Shown here: piece after piece, positions 1-9,123 of the stretch | How the letters are laid out: the number at the start of each line of letters is the position of its first letter | Position numbering within the stretch: position 1 is the stretch's first letter | Source: Paramixta manurensis | GTDB taxonomy: Bacteria; Pseudomonadota; Gammaproteobacteria; Enterobacterales; Enterobacteriaceae | DNA length: 64,000 nucleotides | Reading direction: 5' to 3' | Assembly: GCF_013285385.1 (NCBI RefSeq) | Contig: NZ_CP054212.1 | Location: 1,922,001 to 1,986,000, forward strand | The notes under the pieces: model-generated | Database searches by the model: none | What the model saw: the letters and a program-made list of their open reading frames with translations, nothing else | Told to the model about the DNA's origin: nothing | Program-made: the position numbers and the translations under genes

Positions 1-659
1 TCGGTAGGAAACTCATGGGCGGGCAGCAGATTAATGGCGCTGACTTCTTCCAAAGTGCGCTGCGAGTCGACATCAAACAGGCGCAAACTGTCAATTTCAT
101 CATCAAAAAAGTCAATGCGGTAGGGTTGTTCACTGCCCATTGGGAACAGATCGAGCAACGCGCCGCGTGTCGCATACTCGCCATGTTCCATAACCTGGTC
201 GACGTGGCGATAACCGGCCTGTTCAAGCTGGTCACGCAACCTGTCGCGTGCCAGGTTTTGCCCCTTTTGCATTACCAGCGCATGCCCGTGCAGAAAACTG
301 TGCGGGCATACCCGTTGCATCAACGTGTTCACCGGCATAATCAAGATGCCGCTCTTGAGCGTAGGAAGCTGATACAGCGTAGAAAGACGCGAAGAAATAA
401 TATCCTGGTGTGGGGAGAAACTATCAAACGGTAGGGTTTCCCAGTCAGCGAGGCTGGTTACCGGCCAGGAGGTAAATTGGCGGATTTCATCCTGTAGGCG
501 CAGTGTGGTTTGCATATCCGGCGCGATAACCAGTACCGGCCCGCGGTGGCGTTCGACAATTTCCGCGCATTCAACGGCGCAGGCGGCGCCGGTTAACTGA
601 CCGAGCTGCCGTTGCTCTGCGGCACCGACAGGCAGAGAATAGCGAGTCTGTTCTGGCAT
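1..659 (-). CDS. mfd: Mfd transcription-repair coupling factor, N-terminal part (runs off the window)
   Basis: Mfd is a cytoplasmic ATP-dependent translocase that removes RNA polymerase stalled at DNA lesions and recruits UvrA. Only about 219 N-terminal residues are visible, against roughly 1150 for the whole protein. The minus-strand reading starts MPEQTRYSLP and is open to the window edge. It includes the UvrB-like D1/D2 segment (WETLPFDSFSPH, then RGALLDLFPMG and RIDFFDDEIDSLR), typical of the Mfd UvrA-binding half. The start ATG at 659-657 fits the family N-terminus. The gene is divergent from lolC, the usual enterobacterial arrangement apart from intervening genes. The rest lies outside the window, so completeness cannot be judged. 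Confidence 0.9.
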   Translation of the reverse strand, partial: MPEQTRYSLPVGAAEQRQLGQLTGAACAVECAEIVERHRGPVLVIAPDMQTTLRLQDEIRQFTSWPVTSLADWETLPFDSFSPHQDIISSRLSTLYQLPTLKSGILIMPVNTLMQRVCPHSFLHGHALVMQKGQNLARDRLRDQLEQAGYRHVDQVMEHGEYATRGALLDLFPMGSEQPYRIDFFDDEIDSLRLFDVDSQRTLEEVSAINLLPAHEFPT

Positions 660-964
660 AGTCGTTTTGACGGTCTCTACATTATTTTCCAGGCCGTAAT
701 GATTCCACAGAACGCGGCAGGGATCATCAGATGACGTAAGCTTTTTACCGGACAACACGATTATTTGTTTGTTCACCGTACCGAAAGTGCGACCCGGTAG
801 TGAGAACCGAAATGAGGTTGGCGTTTTTTTAAGCGAAAAGGATTTTTTGAATCATTCTGATGCATCTTTCCCCCGGACTCGGAGGCTTAGAGGTTCCATA
901 AAGCAGGCGGCTCCTTTATCATCCTGAATACTTTGCCTTAACCACCGCCATAAAGACGGATTTC
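660..964. other. mfd/lolC divergent intergenic region
   Basis: About 305 bases between the divergent starts of mfd and lolC, presumably holding both promoters. I see no ORF with coding character, no clear terminator and no convincing operator. There is an A/T-rich stretch near 825-855. Confidence 0.4.
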
Positions 965-2164
965 ATGTATCAACCTGTCGCGTTATTTATCGGCTTGCGC
1001 TACATGCGCGGGCGTGCCGCAGACCGCTTTGGTCGGTTTGTCTCCTGGCTTTCCACCATCGGCATTACGCTTGGCGTGCTGGCGTTGGTAACCGTATTGT
1101 CGGTGATGAACGGCTTCGAGCAGGAGCTTGAGGGCAATATCCTCGGTTTGATGCCGCAAGCGTTGGTGACCAGCGATAAAGGCTCTATCAATCCACAACA
1201 GCTTCCTGCCGCCGGGCTGCACTTACAGGGCGTGAAACGCATCGCGCCGTTGACGACCGGCGATGTGGTGCTCCAGAGCGCGCGCAGCGTTGCAGTGGGC
1301 GTGATGCTGGGAATACAACCGGATGAGCAAGATCCGCTGACGCCTTATCTGGTTAATGTGCAGCAAAGCCGTCTGCAGGCAGGCCAGTACAATGTGATTT
1401 TGGGTGAGCAACTTGCCGGGCAGTTGGGCGTGAAGCGTGGCGATACGCTGCGCCTGATGGTGCCCTCCGCCAGTCAGTTTACGCCGATGGGGCGCATCCC
1501 CAGCCAACGTCTGTTCAATATCGTCGGTACCTTTGCCGCCAATAGCGAGGTGGATGGTTATCAACTGCTGGTTAACCAGCAAGATGCCTCGCGTCTGATG
1601 CGCTATCCGCTCGGTAACGTTACCGGTTGGCGTCTGTGGCTGGATAAACCGCTCGAGGTGGATAGCACCAGTCAGCAGGCGCTGCCAAACGGGCTAGTGT
1701 GGAAAGACTGGCGTGAGCGGAAGGGCGATCTCTTCCATGCGGTGCGGATGGAAAAAAATATGATGGGGTTACTGTTAAGCCTGATTGTTGCGGTTGCCGC
1801 GTTTAATATTATTACCTCGCTGGGTCTGCTGATTATGGAGAAGCAGGGCGAAGTGGCGATTTTGCAAACCCAGGGGTTAACCCGTCGGCAAATTATGCTG
1901 GTGTTTATGGTGCAAGGCGCTAGCGCCGGTATTATTGGCGCGCTGTTGGGAACGCTACTCGGCGTCCTGCTCGCCAGCCAGCTTAATAACCTGATGCCGA
2001 TTATCGGCCTGTTTCTCGACGGCGCTGCGCTGCCGGTCGCTATTTCGCCCTGGCAGGTGCTCACCATTGGGCTTACCGCGATGATTGTGGCTTTGCTGTC
2101 CACGCTTTACCCTTCCTGGCGCGCCGCCGCCGTTCAACCCGCCGAGGCTTTACGCTATGAGTAA
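965..2164 (+). CDS. lolC: LolC, lipoprotein-releasing ABC transporter permease
   Basis: LolC is an inner-membrane subunit of LolCDE, which extracts outer-membrane lipoproteins and hands them to LolA. At 399 aa it matches the family length. The start MYQPVALFIGLRY is the conserved LolC N-terminus. There is one N-terminal membrane helix (about residues 25-48), a large periplasmic domain, then three C-terminal helices in the MacB/FtsX-type permease region (MEKQGEVAILQTQG, later LYPSWRAAAVQPAEALR). It overlaps lolD by 8 bases, so lolC-lolD-lolE should be one translationally coupled operon. Confidence 0.97.
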   Translation: MYQPVALFIGLRYMRGRAADRFGRFVSWLSTIGITLGVLALVTVLSVMNGFEQELEGNILGLMPQALVTSDKGSINPQQLPAAGLHLQGVKRIAPLTTGDVVLQSARSVAVGVMLGIQPDEQDPLTPYLVNVQQSRLQAGQYNVILGEQLAGQLGVKRGDTLRLMVPSASQFTPMGRIPSQRLFNIVGTFAANSEVDGYQLLVNQQDASRLMRYPLGNVTGWRLWLDKPLEVDSTSQQALPNGLVWKDWRERKGDLFHAVRMEKNMMGLLLSLIVAVAAFNIITSLGLLIMEKQGEVAILQTQGLTRRQIMLVFMVQGASAGIIGALLGTLLGVLLASQLNNLMPIIGLFLDGAALPVAISPWQVLTIGLTAMIVALLSTLYPSWRAAAVQPAEALRYE

Positions 2165-2861
2165 TTCGATTCTGTTGCAATGTAACGATCTGTGCAAACG
2201 CTATCAGGAAGGCAGCGTACAGACCGATGTGCTGCGTAACGTCTCTTTCAGTATCCAGGCCGGCGAAATGATGGCGATTGTCGGGAGTTCCGGTTCGGGC
2301 AAAAGTACCTTGTTGCACTTGTTAGGCGGGCTGGACTCGCCAACCTCGGGCGAGGTCATTTTTAACGGTAGCTCGCTGAATGCGATGTCCTCTTCGGCGA
2401 AAGCTGAGCTGCGTAACCGCGAGTTGGGTTTTATTTATCAGTTTCATCACCTGTTACCCGACTTCACGGCGTTAGAGAATGTGGCGATGCCATTGTTGAT
2501 TGGCAAGAAAGCCAAAAATGAAGCCCAGGATCGCGCCCGGGAGATGCTCAGCGCGGTGGGGTTAGAAAAGCGTGCGGCGCATCGCCCCTCCGAACTGTCC
2601 GGCGGTGAACGCCAGCGCGTCGCCATTGCCCGTGCGCTGGTGAATAATCCGCGGTTGGTGATGGCGGATGAACCAACCGGTAACCTGGACGCGCGCAATG
2701 CCGATGCGATTTTCGATCTGCTGGGTGAGTTAAATGCGCGCCAGGGTACCGCGTTTTTGGTGGTAACCCATGATCTCCACCTGGCAAAACGTCTACCGCG
2801 TCAGATGGAGATGCGTGATGGTCACCTGGAAGGTGAGATCACCCTGGCGGGAGCGTTGTAA
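2157..2861 (+). CDS. lolD: LolD, lipoprotein-releasing ABC transporter ATPase
   Basis: LolD is the cytoplasmic ATPase that powers lipoprotein release by LolCE. It is 234 aa with Walker A GSSGSGKST, the LolD-type Q-loop region (YQFHHLLPDF), signature LSGGERQRVAIARAL, Walker B VMADEPTGNLD and H-loop VVTHD. I chose the ATG at 2157 (MSNSILLQC), which overlaps the lolC stop, because an earlier in-frame start at 2085 would translate lolC coding sequence in another frame and match nothing in LolD. The stop codon shares one base with the lolE start. Confidence 0.97.
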   Translation: MSNSILLQCNDLCKRYQEGSVQTDVLRNVSFSIQAGEMMAIVGSSGSGKSTLLHLLGGLDSPTSGEVIFNGSSLNAMSSSAKAELRNRELGFIYQFHHLLPDFTALENVAMPLLIGKKAKNEAQDRAREMLSAVGLEKRAAHRPSELSGGERQRVAIARALVNNPRLVMADEPTGNLDARNADAIFDLLGELNARQGTAFLVVTHDLHLAKRLPRQMEMRDGHLEGEITLAGAL

Positions 2862-4102
2862 TGGCGTCATTATCGCTTCTGTTGGGCCTGCGTTTTAGCC
2901 GTGGACGGCGGCGCGGCGGCATGGTTTCGTTGATCTCGGTGATTTCGACCGTTGGCATTGCGCTGGGCGTAGCGGTATTGATTGTCGGATTAAGCGCCAT
3001 GAACGGTTTCGAGCGCGAGCTAAATAACCGTATCCTGGCGGTGGTTCCTCACGGTGAAATTGAACCGGTCAATCAGCCGTTTAACGGCTGGCGGCAGACT
3101 ATCCCGCGCATCGAAAAGGTGCCGGGGATTGCCGCCGCCGCGCCCTATGTTAACTTCACCGGGTTGGTTGAGAGCGGCGCTAAACTGCAGGCGATTCAGG
3201 TAAAAGGGGTCGATCCGCAGCAAGAGACGCGTTTAAGCGCGCTGCCGAGATTTGTACAGAATAATGCCTGGTCGACCTTTGCGCCGAATAAGCAACAGAT
3301 CATTATTGGCAGTGGGATGGCAAAATCGCTCAATGTGCAGCAAGGGGATTGGCTAACGCTGATGATCCCGAATAGCGATGGGCAAAATAAATTGTTGCAG
3401 CCGAAACGTATTCGTCTACAAATCAGCGGTATTTTGCAACTGAGCGGTATGCTCGATCATAGCCTGGCGCTGGTGCCATTAGTCGATGCGCAGCACTATC
3501 TGGATATGGGTGACAACGTCACCGGTATCGCCTTGAAAATGAATGACCCCTTTAGCGCCGGGAAACTCGTTCGCGATGCCGGCGAAGTGACCCATGCTTA
3601 TGTCTATATTCGTAGCTGGATTGGCACCTACGGCTATATGTACCGGGATATTCAAATGATCCGCGCCATTATGTATTTAGCCATGGTGCTGGTGATTGGC
3701 GTCGCCTGTTTTAACATTGTTTCCACGCTGGTGATGGCGGTAAAAGATAAAAGTAGTGATATTGCGGTGCTACGTACCCTTGGGGCGAAAGATGGCCTGA
3801 TCCGGGCGATATTTGTCTGGTACGGCTTACGCGCCGGGTTGCTGGGTAGCGTAAGCGGCGTGGTGGTGGGCGTGCTGGCGGCGCTAAACCTGACGGCGAT
3901 TATCCGGGTGATAGAGCGCCTGATCGGGCATCATTTTTTGTCGGGAGACATCTATTTTATCGATTTTCTGCCGTCTGAATTGCACTGGTTGGATGTGATT
4001 TCGGTGCTGGCGACGGCGATTGTGCTGAGCTTGCTGGCAAGCTGGTATCCGGCCCGGCGCGCGAGTCGCATCGATCCGGCACGGGTATTGAGCGGACAAT
4101 AG
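2861..4102 (+). CDS. lolE: LolE, lipoprotein-releasing ABC transporter permease
   Basis: LolE is the second membrane subunit of LolCDE. At 413 aa it has normal length. It has an N-terminal helix (GMVSLISVISTVGIALGVAV), a periplasmic domain of about 200 residues, and three C-terminal helices containing DIAVLRTLGAKDGLI and WYPARRASRIDPARVLSGQ. The start overlaps the last base of lolD (TAATG). In E. coli nagK follows lolE. Here cobB follows after 99 bases and no nagK is present. Confidence 0.97.
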   Translation: MASLSLLLGLRFSRGRRRGGMVSLISVISTVGIALGVAVLIVGLSAMNGFERELNNRILAVVPHGEIEPVNQPFNGWRQTIPRIEKVPGIAAAAPYVNFTGLVESGAKLQAIQVKGVDPQQETRLSALPRFVQNNAWSTFAPNKQQIIIGSGMAKSLNVQQGDWLTLMIPNSDGQNKLLQPKRIRLQISGILQLSGMLDHSLALVPLVDAQHYLDMGDNVTGIALKMNDPFSAGKLVRDAGEVTHAYVYIRSWIGTYGYMYRDIQMIRAIMYLAMVLVIGVACFNIVSTLVMAVKDKSSDIAVLRTLGAKDGLIRAIFVWYGLRAGLLGSVSGVVVGVLAALNLTAIIRVIERLIGHHFLSGDIYFIDFLPSELHWLDVISVLATAIVLSLLASWYPARRASRIDPARVLSGQ

Positions 4103-4201
4103 TGTTACTGACGCCGGTAAGCGGCTATTTTAGCGGCGGAACTGGGCGGCACAGCGCGGCTGGCGGCCCCGTTCCGTTTCTTGGGTAATTAAGGAGTTTT
4201 T

Positions 4202-5035
4202 ATGCGCACACCCCGTCGTCGACTGCGTATCGCGCGTTACAGAAAGAGCAAACGTAAGGTGCATCAGCGCTTTCGCCAGCGTATTTTTGAGCGTGACCGT
4301 CAGGCGGAATTAGCCGCGCATCCACAGCCGCGGGTGGTGGTGCTCACCGGCGCCGGGATCTCTGCCGAGTCCGGTATTCGTACTTTTCGCGCCGAAGATG
4401 GTTTATGGGAAGAGCACCGGGTAGAGGATGTTGCGACGCCGGAAGGTTTCGCCCGTGACCCGGCGCAGGTTCAGGCCTTTTATAACGCACGCCGCCGCCA
4501 GCTAACCCAGACGGACGTTCATCCGAATGCTGCACATCAGGCGCTGTCTGAAATGGAATCGGTACTGGGCGATAACTTTCTGTTAGTGACGCAAAATATC
4601 GATAACCTGCACGAACGCGCCGGCAGCGAGCGGGTGCTGCATATGCATGGCGAACTACTAAAAGTACGTTGTTCCGTCAGCGGGCAGGTTCTGGAGTGGA
4701 GCGGTGACGTTAACCCGGAAGACCGCTGTCACTGCTGCCAGTTCCCGGCGCCGTTACGCCCGCATGTGGTGTGGTTTGGTGAAATGCCGCTCGGCATGGA
4801 TGAGATTTATCAGGCGCTGGCGCAGGCGGACTATTTTATTGCTATTGGTACCTCAGGGCATGTTTATCCGGCGGCGGGTTTCGTTCATGAGGCGAAATTG
4901 CAGGGCGCGCATACCGTGGAGCTTAATCTTGAACCGAGCCAGGTAGGCAGTGAATTTGCCGAAAAACACTATGGCCTGGCGAGTGAAGTGGTTCCGAAAT
5001 ACGTTAAAAGCTTTTTGATGGGTCTGTATAAATAA
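4202..5035 (+). CDS. cobB: CobB, NAD-dependent protein deacylase (sirtuin)
   Basis: CobB removes acetyl and succinyl groups from lysines using NAD, reactivating for example acetyl-CoA synthetase. It is 277 aa, the long enterobacterial form with an Arg/Lys-rich N-terminal extension of about 40 residues. Visible motifs are the NAD-binding GAGISAESGIRTFR, the TQNIDNLHERAG loop, the catalytic His region HMHGEL (about residue 147-149), the zinc-site cysteines (KVRCSVSGQ and EDRCHCCQFPAP) and IGTSGHVYPAAGF. The start ATG follows AAGGAG at a good distance. Confidence 0.96.
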   Translation: MRTPRRRLRIARYRKSKRKVHQRFRQRIFERDRQAELAAHPQPRVVVLTGAGISAESGIRTFRAEDGLWEEHRVEDVATPEGFARDPAQVQAFYNARRRQLTQTDVHPNAAHQALSEMESVLGDNFLLVTQNIDNLHERAGSERVLHMHGELLKVRCSVSGQVLEWSGDVNPEDRCHCCQFPAPLRPHVVWFGEMPLGMDEIYQALAQADYFIAIGTSGHVYPAAGFVHEAKLQGAHTVELNLEPSQVGSEFAEKHYGLASEVVPKYVKSFLMGLYK

Positions 5036-5040
5036 CCGTT

Positions 5041-5066
5041 CCCGGCCAGCCATGGCGCTGGCCGGG
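5041..5066. terminator. Bidirectional hairpin between cobB and potD
   Basis: Stem CCCGGCCAGC / GCTGGCCGGG (10 bp) with a 6-base loop, between the convergent ends of cobB and potD. There is no strong T-run on either side, so efficiency is uncertain. Confidence 0.6.
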
Positions 5067-5074
5067 TTGCCAAC

Positions 5075-6118
5075 TTAGCGCCCGGCTTTCAGTTTCTGAA
5101 ACAGTGTTTCATACTGCACACTGGCGGCGCCCACATCATCCTGCCACTCGCCATTTTTAATAATGGCATTATCCGGGTAGAGCGATTTATCGTCCGCCAC
5201 CGCTTTCGGCAGCAGTTTTCGCGCCGCCAGGTTAGGCGTTGGGTAGCCAATGGTTTCGGCGACTTTCGCTGCGACGTCAGGGCGTAACAGGAAGTTAATC
5301 AGTTTCAGCGCGCCCTGTTTGTTTTTGGCATTGGCGGGGATCGCCAGGCTATCCATCCAGAAGATACCGCCTTCTTTCGGCCAAATAATCTGCAATGGGG
5401 TGCCTGCCTGGCGTGCGACATACGCTGAGCCGTTCCACACCATGCCAAGATTGACTTCGCCTTCCATAAACGGATTCCCTGGGTTATCAGAGTTAAAGGC
5501 CAGTACGTTAGGCATTAACTTTTTGAGTTCCTGATACGCCGCGTCAATCTGTTTCGGGTCGGTGGTATTACCGGAGTAGCCCAGCTTCCGCAATGCAACC
5601 TGGAAGACCTCACGCGCATCGTCAGTGAGCAACAGGCTCTGTTTATATTCGGGTTTCCAGAGGTCGGCCCAACGGGTCACGGTCGCCGGGTCAATTTCGT
5701 CACTATTAACGCCAATCGCGGTCGCGCCCCAGATGTAAGGGATCGAGTAATCGTTATTCGGATCGAACGATTTATTCAGCAGGTTAGGATCGAGGTTGTG
5801 GAAGTTGGATAACTGAGACTTGTCGATCTTCTGAATCATGCCTTCGTTACGCATTTTAGCCACGAAATAGGTGGAGGGCACCACCAAGTCATAAGCGCCA
5901 TCTTTATAGGTTTTCAGCTTGGCGTACATGCTTTCGTTGGATTCGTAAGTCGAATAAATAACTTTGATGCCGGTCTCTTTGGTGAACTGTTCCAACAGAC
6001 CCGGCGGCACGTATTCGGTCCAATTGTAGAAATAGAGCGTATTATTGTCGGCGGCAACGGCGCTGTGTAAGCCTAACGCTAGCGCCCCGGCGGCCAGCAT
6101 ACAAGACCATTTCTTCAT
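5075..6118 (-). CDS. potD: PotD, spermidine/putrescine-binding periplasmic protein
   Basis: PotD is the periplasmic receptor that delivers spermidine (and putrescine) to PotABC. It is 347 aa from the ATG at 6118; a GTG one codon upstream is possible. It has a Sec signal peptide ending near HSAVAADNN and the PotD core: LYFYNWTEYVPPGLL, YESNESMYAKLK, IPYIWGATAIGVN, LLLTDDAREVFQ, GGIFWMDSLAIP and ETIGYPTPN. It begins immediately after the potC stop, so it is the last gene of a potABCD operon. Confidence 0.97.
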   Translation of the reverse strand: MKKWSCMLAAGALALGLHSAVAADNNTLYFYNWTEYVPPGLLEQFTKETGIKVIYSTYESNESMYAKLKTYKDGAYDLVVPSTYFVAKMRNEGMIQKIDKSQLSNFHNLDPNLLNKSFDPNNDYSIPYIWGATAIGVNSDEIDPATVTRWADLWKPEYKQSLLLTDDAREVFQVALRKLGYSGNTTDPKQIDAAYQELKKLMPNVLAFNSDNPGNPFMEGEVNLGMVWNGSAYVARQAGTPLQIIWPKEGGIFWMDSLAIPANAKNKQGALKLINFLLRPDVAAKVAETIGYPTPNLAARKLLPKAVADDKSLYPDNAIIKNGEWQDDVGAASVQYETLFQKLKAGR

Positions 6119-6121
6119 CAC

Positions 6122-6904
6122 TTATCCTCGTAGTTTGGTTTTATCACGCAGTAACAACTGGCTGAAGGCCACCAGCAACAGCGACAGCACCATTAGAATC
6201 GTCGCCAACGCATTGACTTCAGGCGATACGCCAACTTTAACCATTGAGTAAATCTTCAAGGGCAGAATTTCATACGCCGGGCCGGTCACGAATGATGAAA
6301 CCACCACATCATCCATCGAGAGGGTAAAGCTGAGTAACCAGCCAGCCGCCACCGCCGGTAATGCCAGCGGTAGAATAATTTTTCGTAGAATGGTGATCTC
6401 ACTGGCACCCAGATCTTTTGCCGCTTCCAGCATCCGCACATCAAAACCTTTCAGCCGCGAATACACGGTAATGACCACGAAAGGGAGGCAGAAGGTGATA
6501 TGGGAAAACAGCAGTGACCAGAAACCGAGAGAGACGCCAAGCAGCATAAACAGCACCAGCAGCGAGATGGCCATAACAATATCTGGCGACATCATCACCA
6601 CAAACAGCATTCCGCTGACAAAAGGTTTGCCGCGAAAGTGATAGCGGTAAAGCGCTACAGCGGTGAGCGCGCCAATCAGCGTGGCGAAGCTGGCGGACAG
6701 CACGCCCATCACCAGCGAATGTTTTGCCGCCTGAATCAAGCTATCGTTGTTCACCAGTAGGCCATACCACTGGGTGCTGAATCCCTGCCAGTTAATGCCA
6801 AAGCGTGAGGCATTAAAAGAGTTGACGATCAGAATCACAATCGGGATATACAGCCACGCGTAAATAACCAACATAAAGCTGCCGCGCAGTGTGCGTCCTA
6901 TCAT
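6122..6904 (-). CDS. potC: PotC, spermidine/putrescine ABC permease
   Basis: Inner-membrane permease, one of two forming the PotABCD import channel. It is 260 aa with about six transmembrane helices and the cytoplasmic EAA loop EAAKDLGASEITILRKIILP, which contacts the PotA ATPase. It overlaps potB by 4 bases and is followed directly by potD. Length and sequence fit the E. coli family. Confidence 0.97.
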   Translation of the reverse strand: MIGRTLRGSFMLVIYAWLYIPIVILIVNSFNASRFGINWQGFSTQWYGLLVNNDSLIQAAKHSLVMGVLSASFATLIGALTAVALYRYHFRGKPFVSGMLFVVMMSPDIVMAISLLVLFMLLGVSLGFWSLLFSHITFCLPFVVITVYSRLKGFDVRMLEAAKDLGASEITILRKIILPLALPAVAAGWLLSFTLSMDDVVVSSFVTGPAYEILPLKIYSMVKVGVSPEVNALATILMVLSLLLVAFSQLLLRDKTKLRG

Positions 6905-7761
6905 TCCAGCTCCACCTTTTTATTCAGCAACCGCGCGGCGCGCCAGTAAATCAGCAGCATCAGCCCCATAATCAGCGTCAAAACGATGCTGGTCGCGGCG
7001 CCGAAAGGCCAGTCGCGGATATTCAGGAACTGGCTTTTGATCACGTTACCAATCAGTAAATTTTTCGCGCCGCCCATCAAATCGGCAACGTAAAACAACC
7101 CCATTGCCGGTAATAAAACCAGCAGACACCCCGCCACAATGCCTGGCATGGTCAGCGGAAGAATAATGCGAATAAAGGTTTGTACTTTACTGGCGCCGAG
7201 ATCGCGCGCCGCCTCCAGGCACGACTTATCCAATTTTTCCAGGCTGGAGTAGAGCGGCATCACCATAAACGGTAGCAGGATATAAACCAGCCCCATGATC
7301 ACCGCGTCGGAGGTAAACATAATGCGAAACGGTTTCTCAATCACCCCCAGCCACAGCAAGAAATCATTTAACCAGCCGCGTGTGCTGAGGAAAATTTTCA
7401 GACCATAGATGCGGATCAGTGAATTGGTCCAGAAAGGAACAATCAGCAGGAATAGCATTAATGGACGCAGACGCTGCGGTAATTTGGTTAGACACCAGGC
7501 GAATGGGTAACCCAGCACCAAACAGCAGAGAGTGGCGATAATGGCCATATTCAGCGAGTGCAGCAGAACTTCGGCGTACAGCGGATCAATCAGCCGTGCG
7601 TAATTGTCGAGTGTGAACACCAGCTTGACGAAATTCGCGTCATCACGGGTCAGAAAGCTGGTGGCGATAATCATCAGGTTTGGCAGGAACACAAACAGCG
7701 CCAGCCAACTAACGATTAGCGTAATGACGACTTTCTGAAAACGGTTACGCATCATTTTCAT
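6901..7761 (-). CDS. potB: PotB, spermidine/putrescine ABC permease
   Basis: The partner permease of PotC. It is 286 aa with an N-terminal helix (LALFVFLPNLMIIATSF) and an EAA loop (EAARDLGASKVQTFIRIILP). The conserved LLIVPFWTNSLIRIYG and GLFYVADLMGGAKNLLIGN segments are diagnostic of PotB. Its start lies inside the 3' end of potA (17-base overlap), indicating translational coupling. Confidence 0.97.
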   Translation of the reverse strand: MKMMRNRFQKVVITLIVSWLALFVFLPNLMIIATSFLTRDDANFVKLVFTLDNYARLIDPLYAEVLLHSLNMAIIATLCCLVLGYPFAWCLTKLPQRLRPLMLFLLIVPFWTNSLIRIYGLKIFLSTRGWLNDFLLWLGVIEKPFRIMFTSDAVIMGLVYILLPFMVMPLYSSLEKLDKSCLEAARDLGASKVQTFIRIILPLTMPGIVAGCLLVLLPAMGLFYVADLMGGAKNLLIGNVIKSQFLNIRDWPFGAATSIVLTLIMGLMLLIYWRAARLLNKKVELE

Positions 7762-8860
7762 CAGGCAGCACCACCTCCCAGCTCTCTACCCAATTAACCG
7801 CCATTTTTTGATTCAGTGAGTGGTCAAAATCGGGATCGTCTTCGTTGAAGAACTCGCTAACGGTGACCAATTTGCCATTTTCCAGCTCAACGGTGGACTC
7901 CAACGTCATGCCTTTATAGTTACGTTCGCGCACGTAGCCGATCAGACCCTCAACGTTTTCGCTATCGCCAATCTCTTCGACGCGCAAGTCTTCCGGACGT
8001 AGCAGCACATGTAACTTTTGTCCGGGCTCGACCGCGAAAGGTACCTGAATATCGCATTCGCGGCCTTCCACGCGCGCGCGGACGCGTTGGGCATCTAGCC
8101 GGGTAATCACGTCGGCGTCGAACACATTAATTTCACCGATAAACCGCGCGACAAACAGGTTTTTGGGCTCTTCATAGATTTCCCGCGGCGTGCCATCCTG
8201 CTCAATGCGCCCGTCGCGCATCACCACAATCCGGTCAGACATGGTGAGTGCTTCTTCCTGATCGTGGGTAACGAACACGAAAGTAATACCGAGTTTACGT
8301 TGCAATGCTTTTAGTTCGTTTTGCATTTGCCGACGTAGCTTATAGTCGAGGGCGGACAGGGACTCATCTAACAACAGCACTTTCGGACGATTAACCACCG
8401 CGCGCGCAATCGCCACGCGCTGCTGTTGACCACCGGAAAGCTGATGTGGGCGCCGGTCGGCAAAACGCTCCAGTTGCACCATCGCTAATGCGTCATTAAC
8501 CCGGGCGGTCAGTTCTGCCGCCGGGGTTTTTTGCATACGCAGGCCAAAAGCAACGTTTTCAAATACCGACATATGCGGAAATAGCGCATAGCTCTGAAAC
8601 ACGGTATTAACGTGGCGATGTTCGGCAGGCTGCCGGGTAATGGCTTCACCATCCAGAATGATTTCGCCGCTGTCGGTTTCTTCTAAACCGGCGATTAAAC
8701 GTAAAATAGTGGTTTTTCCGCAGCCGGATGGCCCCAGCAACGTAATAAATTCGCCGTGGTGAATGGTCAGGTTAAAGTCGGCGATAATTTCTTTGCCGTC
8801 AAAAGCTTTACTGATGCCAGAAAGCGTAACCAGCGCCTGTCGCGCGCGTGTTTGCGTCAT
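7745..8860 (-). CDS. potA: PotA, spermidine/putrescine ABC ATPase
   Basis: PotA is the ATPase that drives polyamine import. It is 371 aa with Walker A GPSGCGKTT, LSGGQQQRVAIARAVV, Walker B LLLDESLSALD, the switch VTHDQEEALTMSD, and a C-terminal regulatory TOBE-type domain (LLRPEDLRVEE, IGYVRERNYKGMTLES). I prefer the ATG at 8860 because GAGTG lies upstream; an in-frame GTG at 8869 would add three residues. It is first in the potABCD operon and divergent from pepT across about 260 bases. Confidence 0.96.
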   Translation of the reverse strand: MTQTRARQALVTLSGISKAFDGKEIIADFNLTIHHGEFITLLGPSGCGKTTILRLIAGLEETDSGEIILDGEAITRQPAEHRHVNTVFQSYALFPHMSVFENVAFGLRMQKTPAAELTARVNDALAMVQLERFADRRPHQLSGGQQQRVAIARAVVNRPKVLLLDESLSALDYKLRRQMQNELKALQRKLGITFVFVTHDQEEALTMSDRIVVMRDGRIEQDGTPREIYEEPKNLFVARFIGEINVFDADVITRLDAQRVRARVEGRECDIQVPFAVEPGQKLHVLLRPEDLRVEEIGDSENVEGLIGYVRERNYKGMTLESTVELENGKLVTVSEFFNEDDPDFDHSLNQKMAVNWVESWEVVLPDENDA

Positions 8861-9123
8861 TTTAGTCACTCAGTCCGATGTCATGTAGCGGAGCAAAACC
8901 GCTTTTATTAGTGTAATCACGACGGTCGACCCGCCAAAGTCAGGGGCGGGATAATACCTTAAATCTGCGCTAAAGCCATGCCTGGTGATGTTTTCCCGCC
9001 GAATACGGCGATAAAAACGCGTTTTTAGTCATCGCGCACTAAGATCTACTAGCATGACCTGACGCAATACTCTGCGTCGAGAGGATTCACATAATAACAG
9101 CCAGGCATTCAGAGGGACGCGAG

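Noticed and set aside
2085..2156. Longer start for lolD at 2085
   Set aside because: The added 24 residues are the out-of-frame reading of the lolC 3' end; the ATG at 2157 gives the conserved LolD N-terminus.
9000..9123. FNR site upstream of pepT
   Set aside because: Expected from E. coli and Salmonella, but no TTGAT-N4-ATCAA with acceptable match was found.
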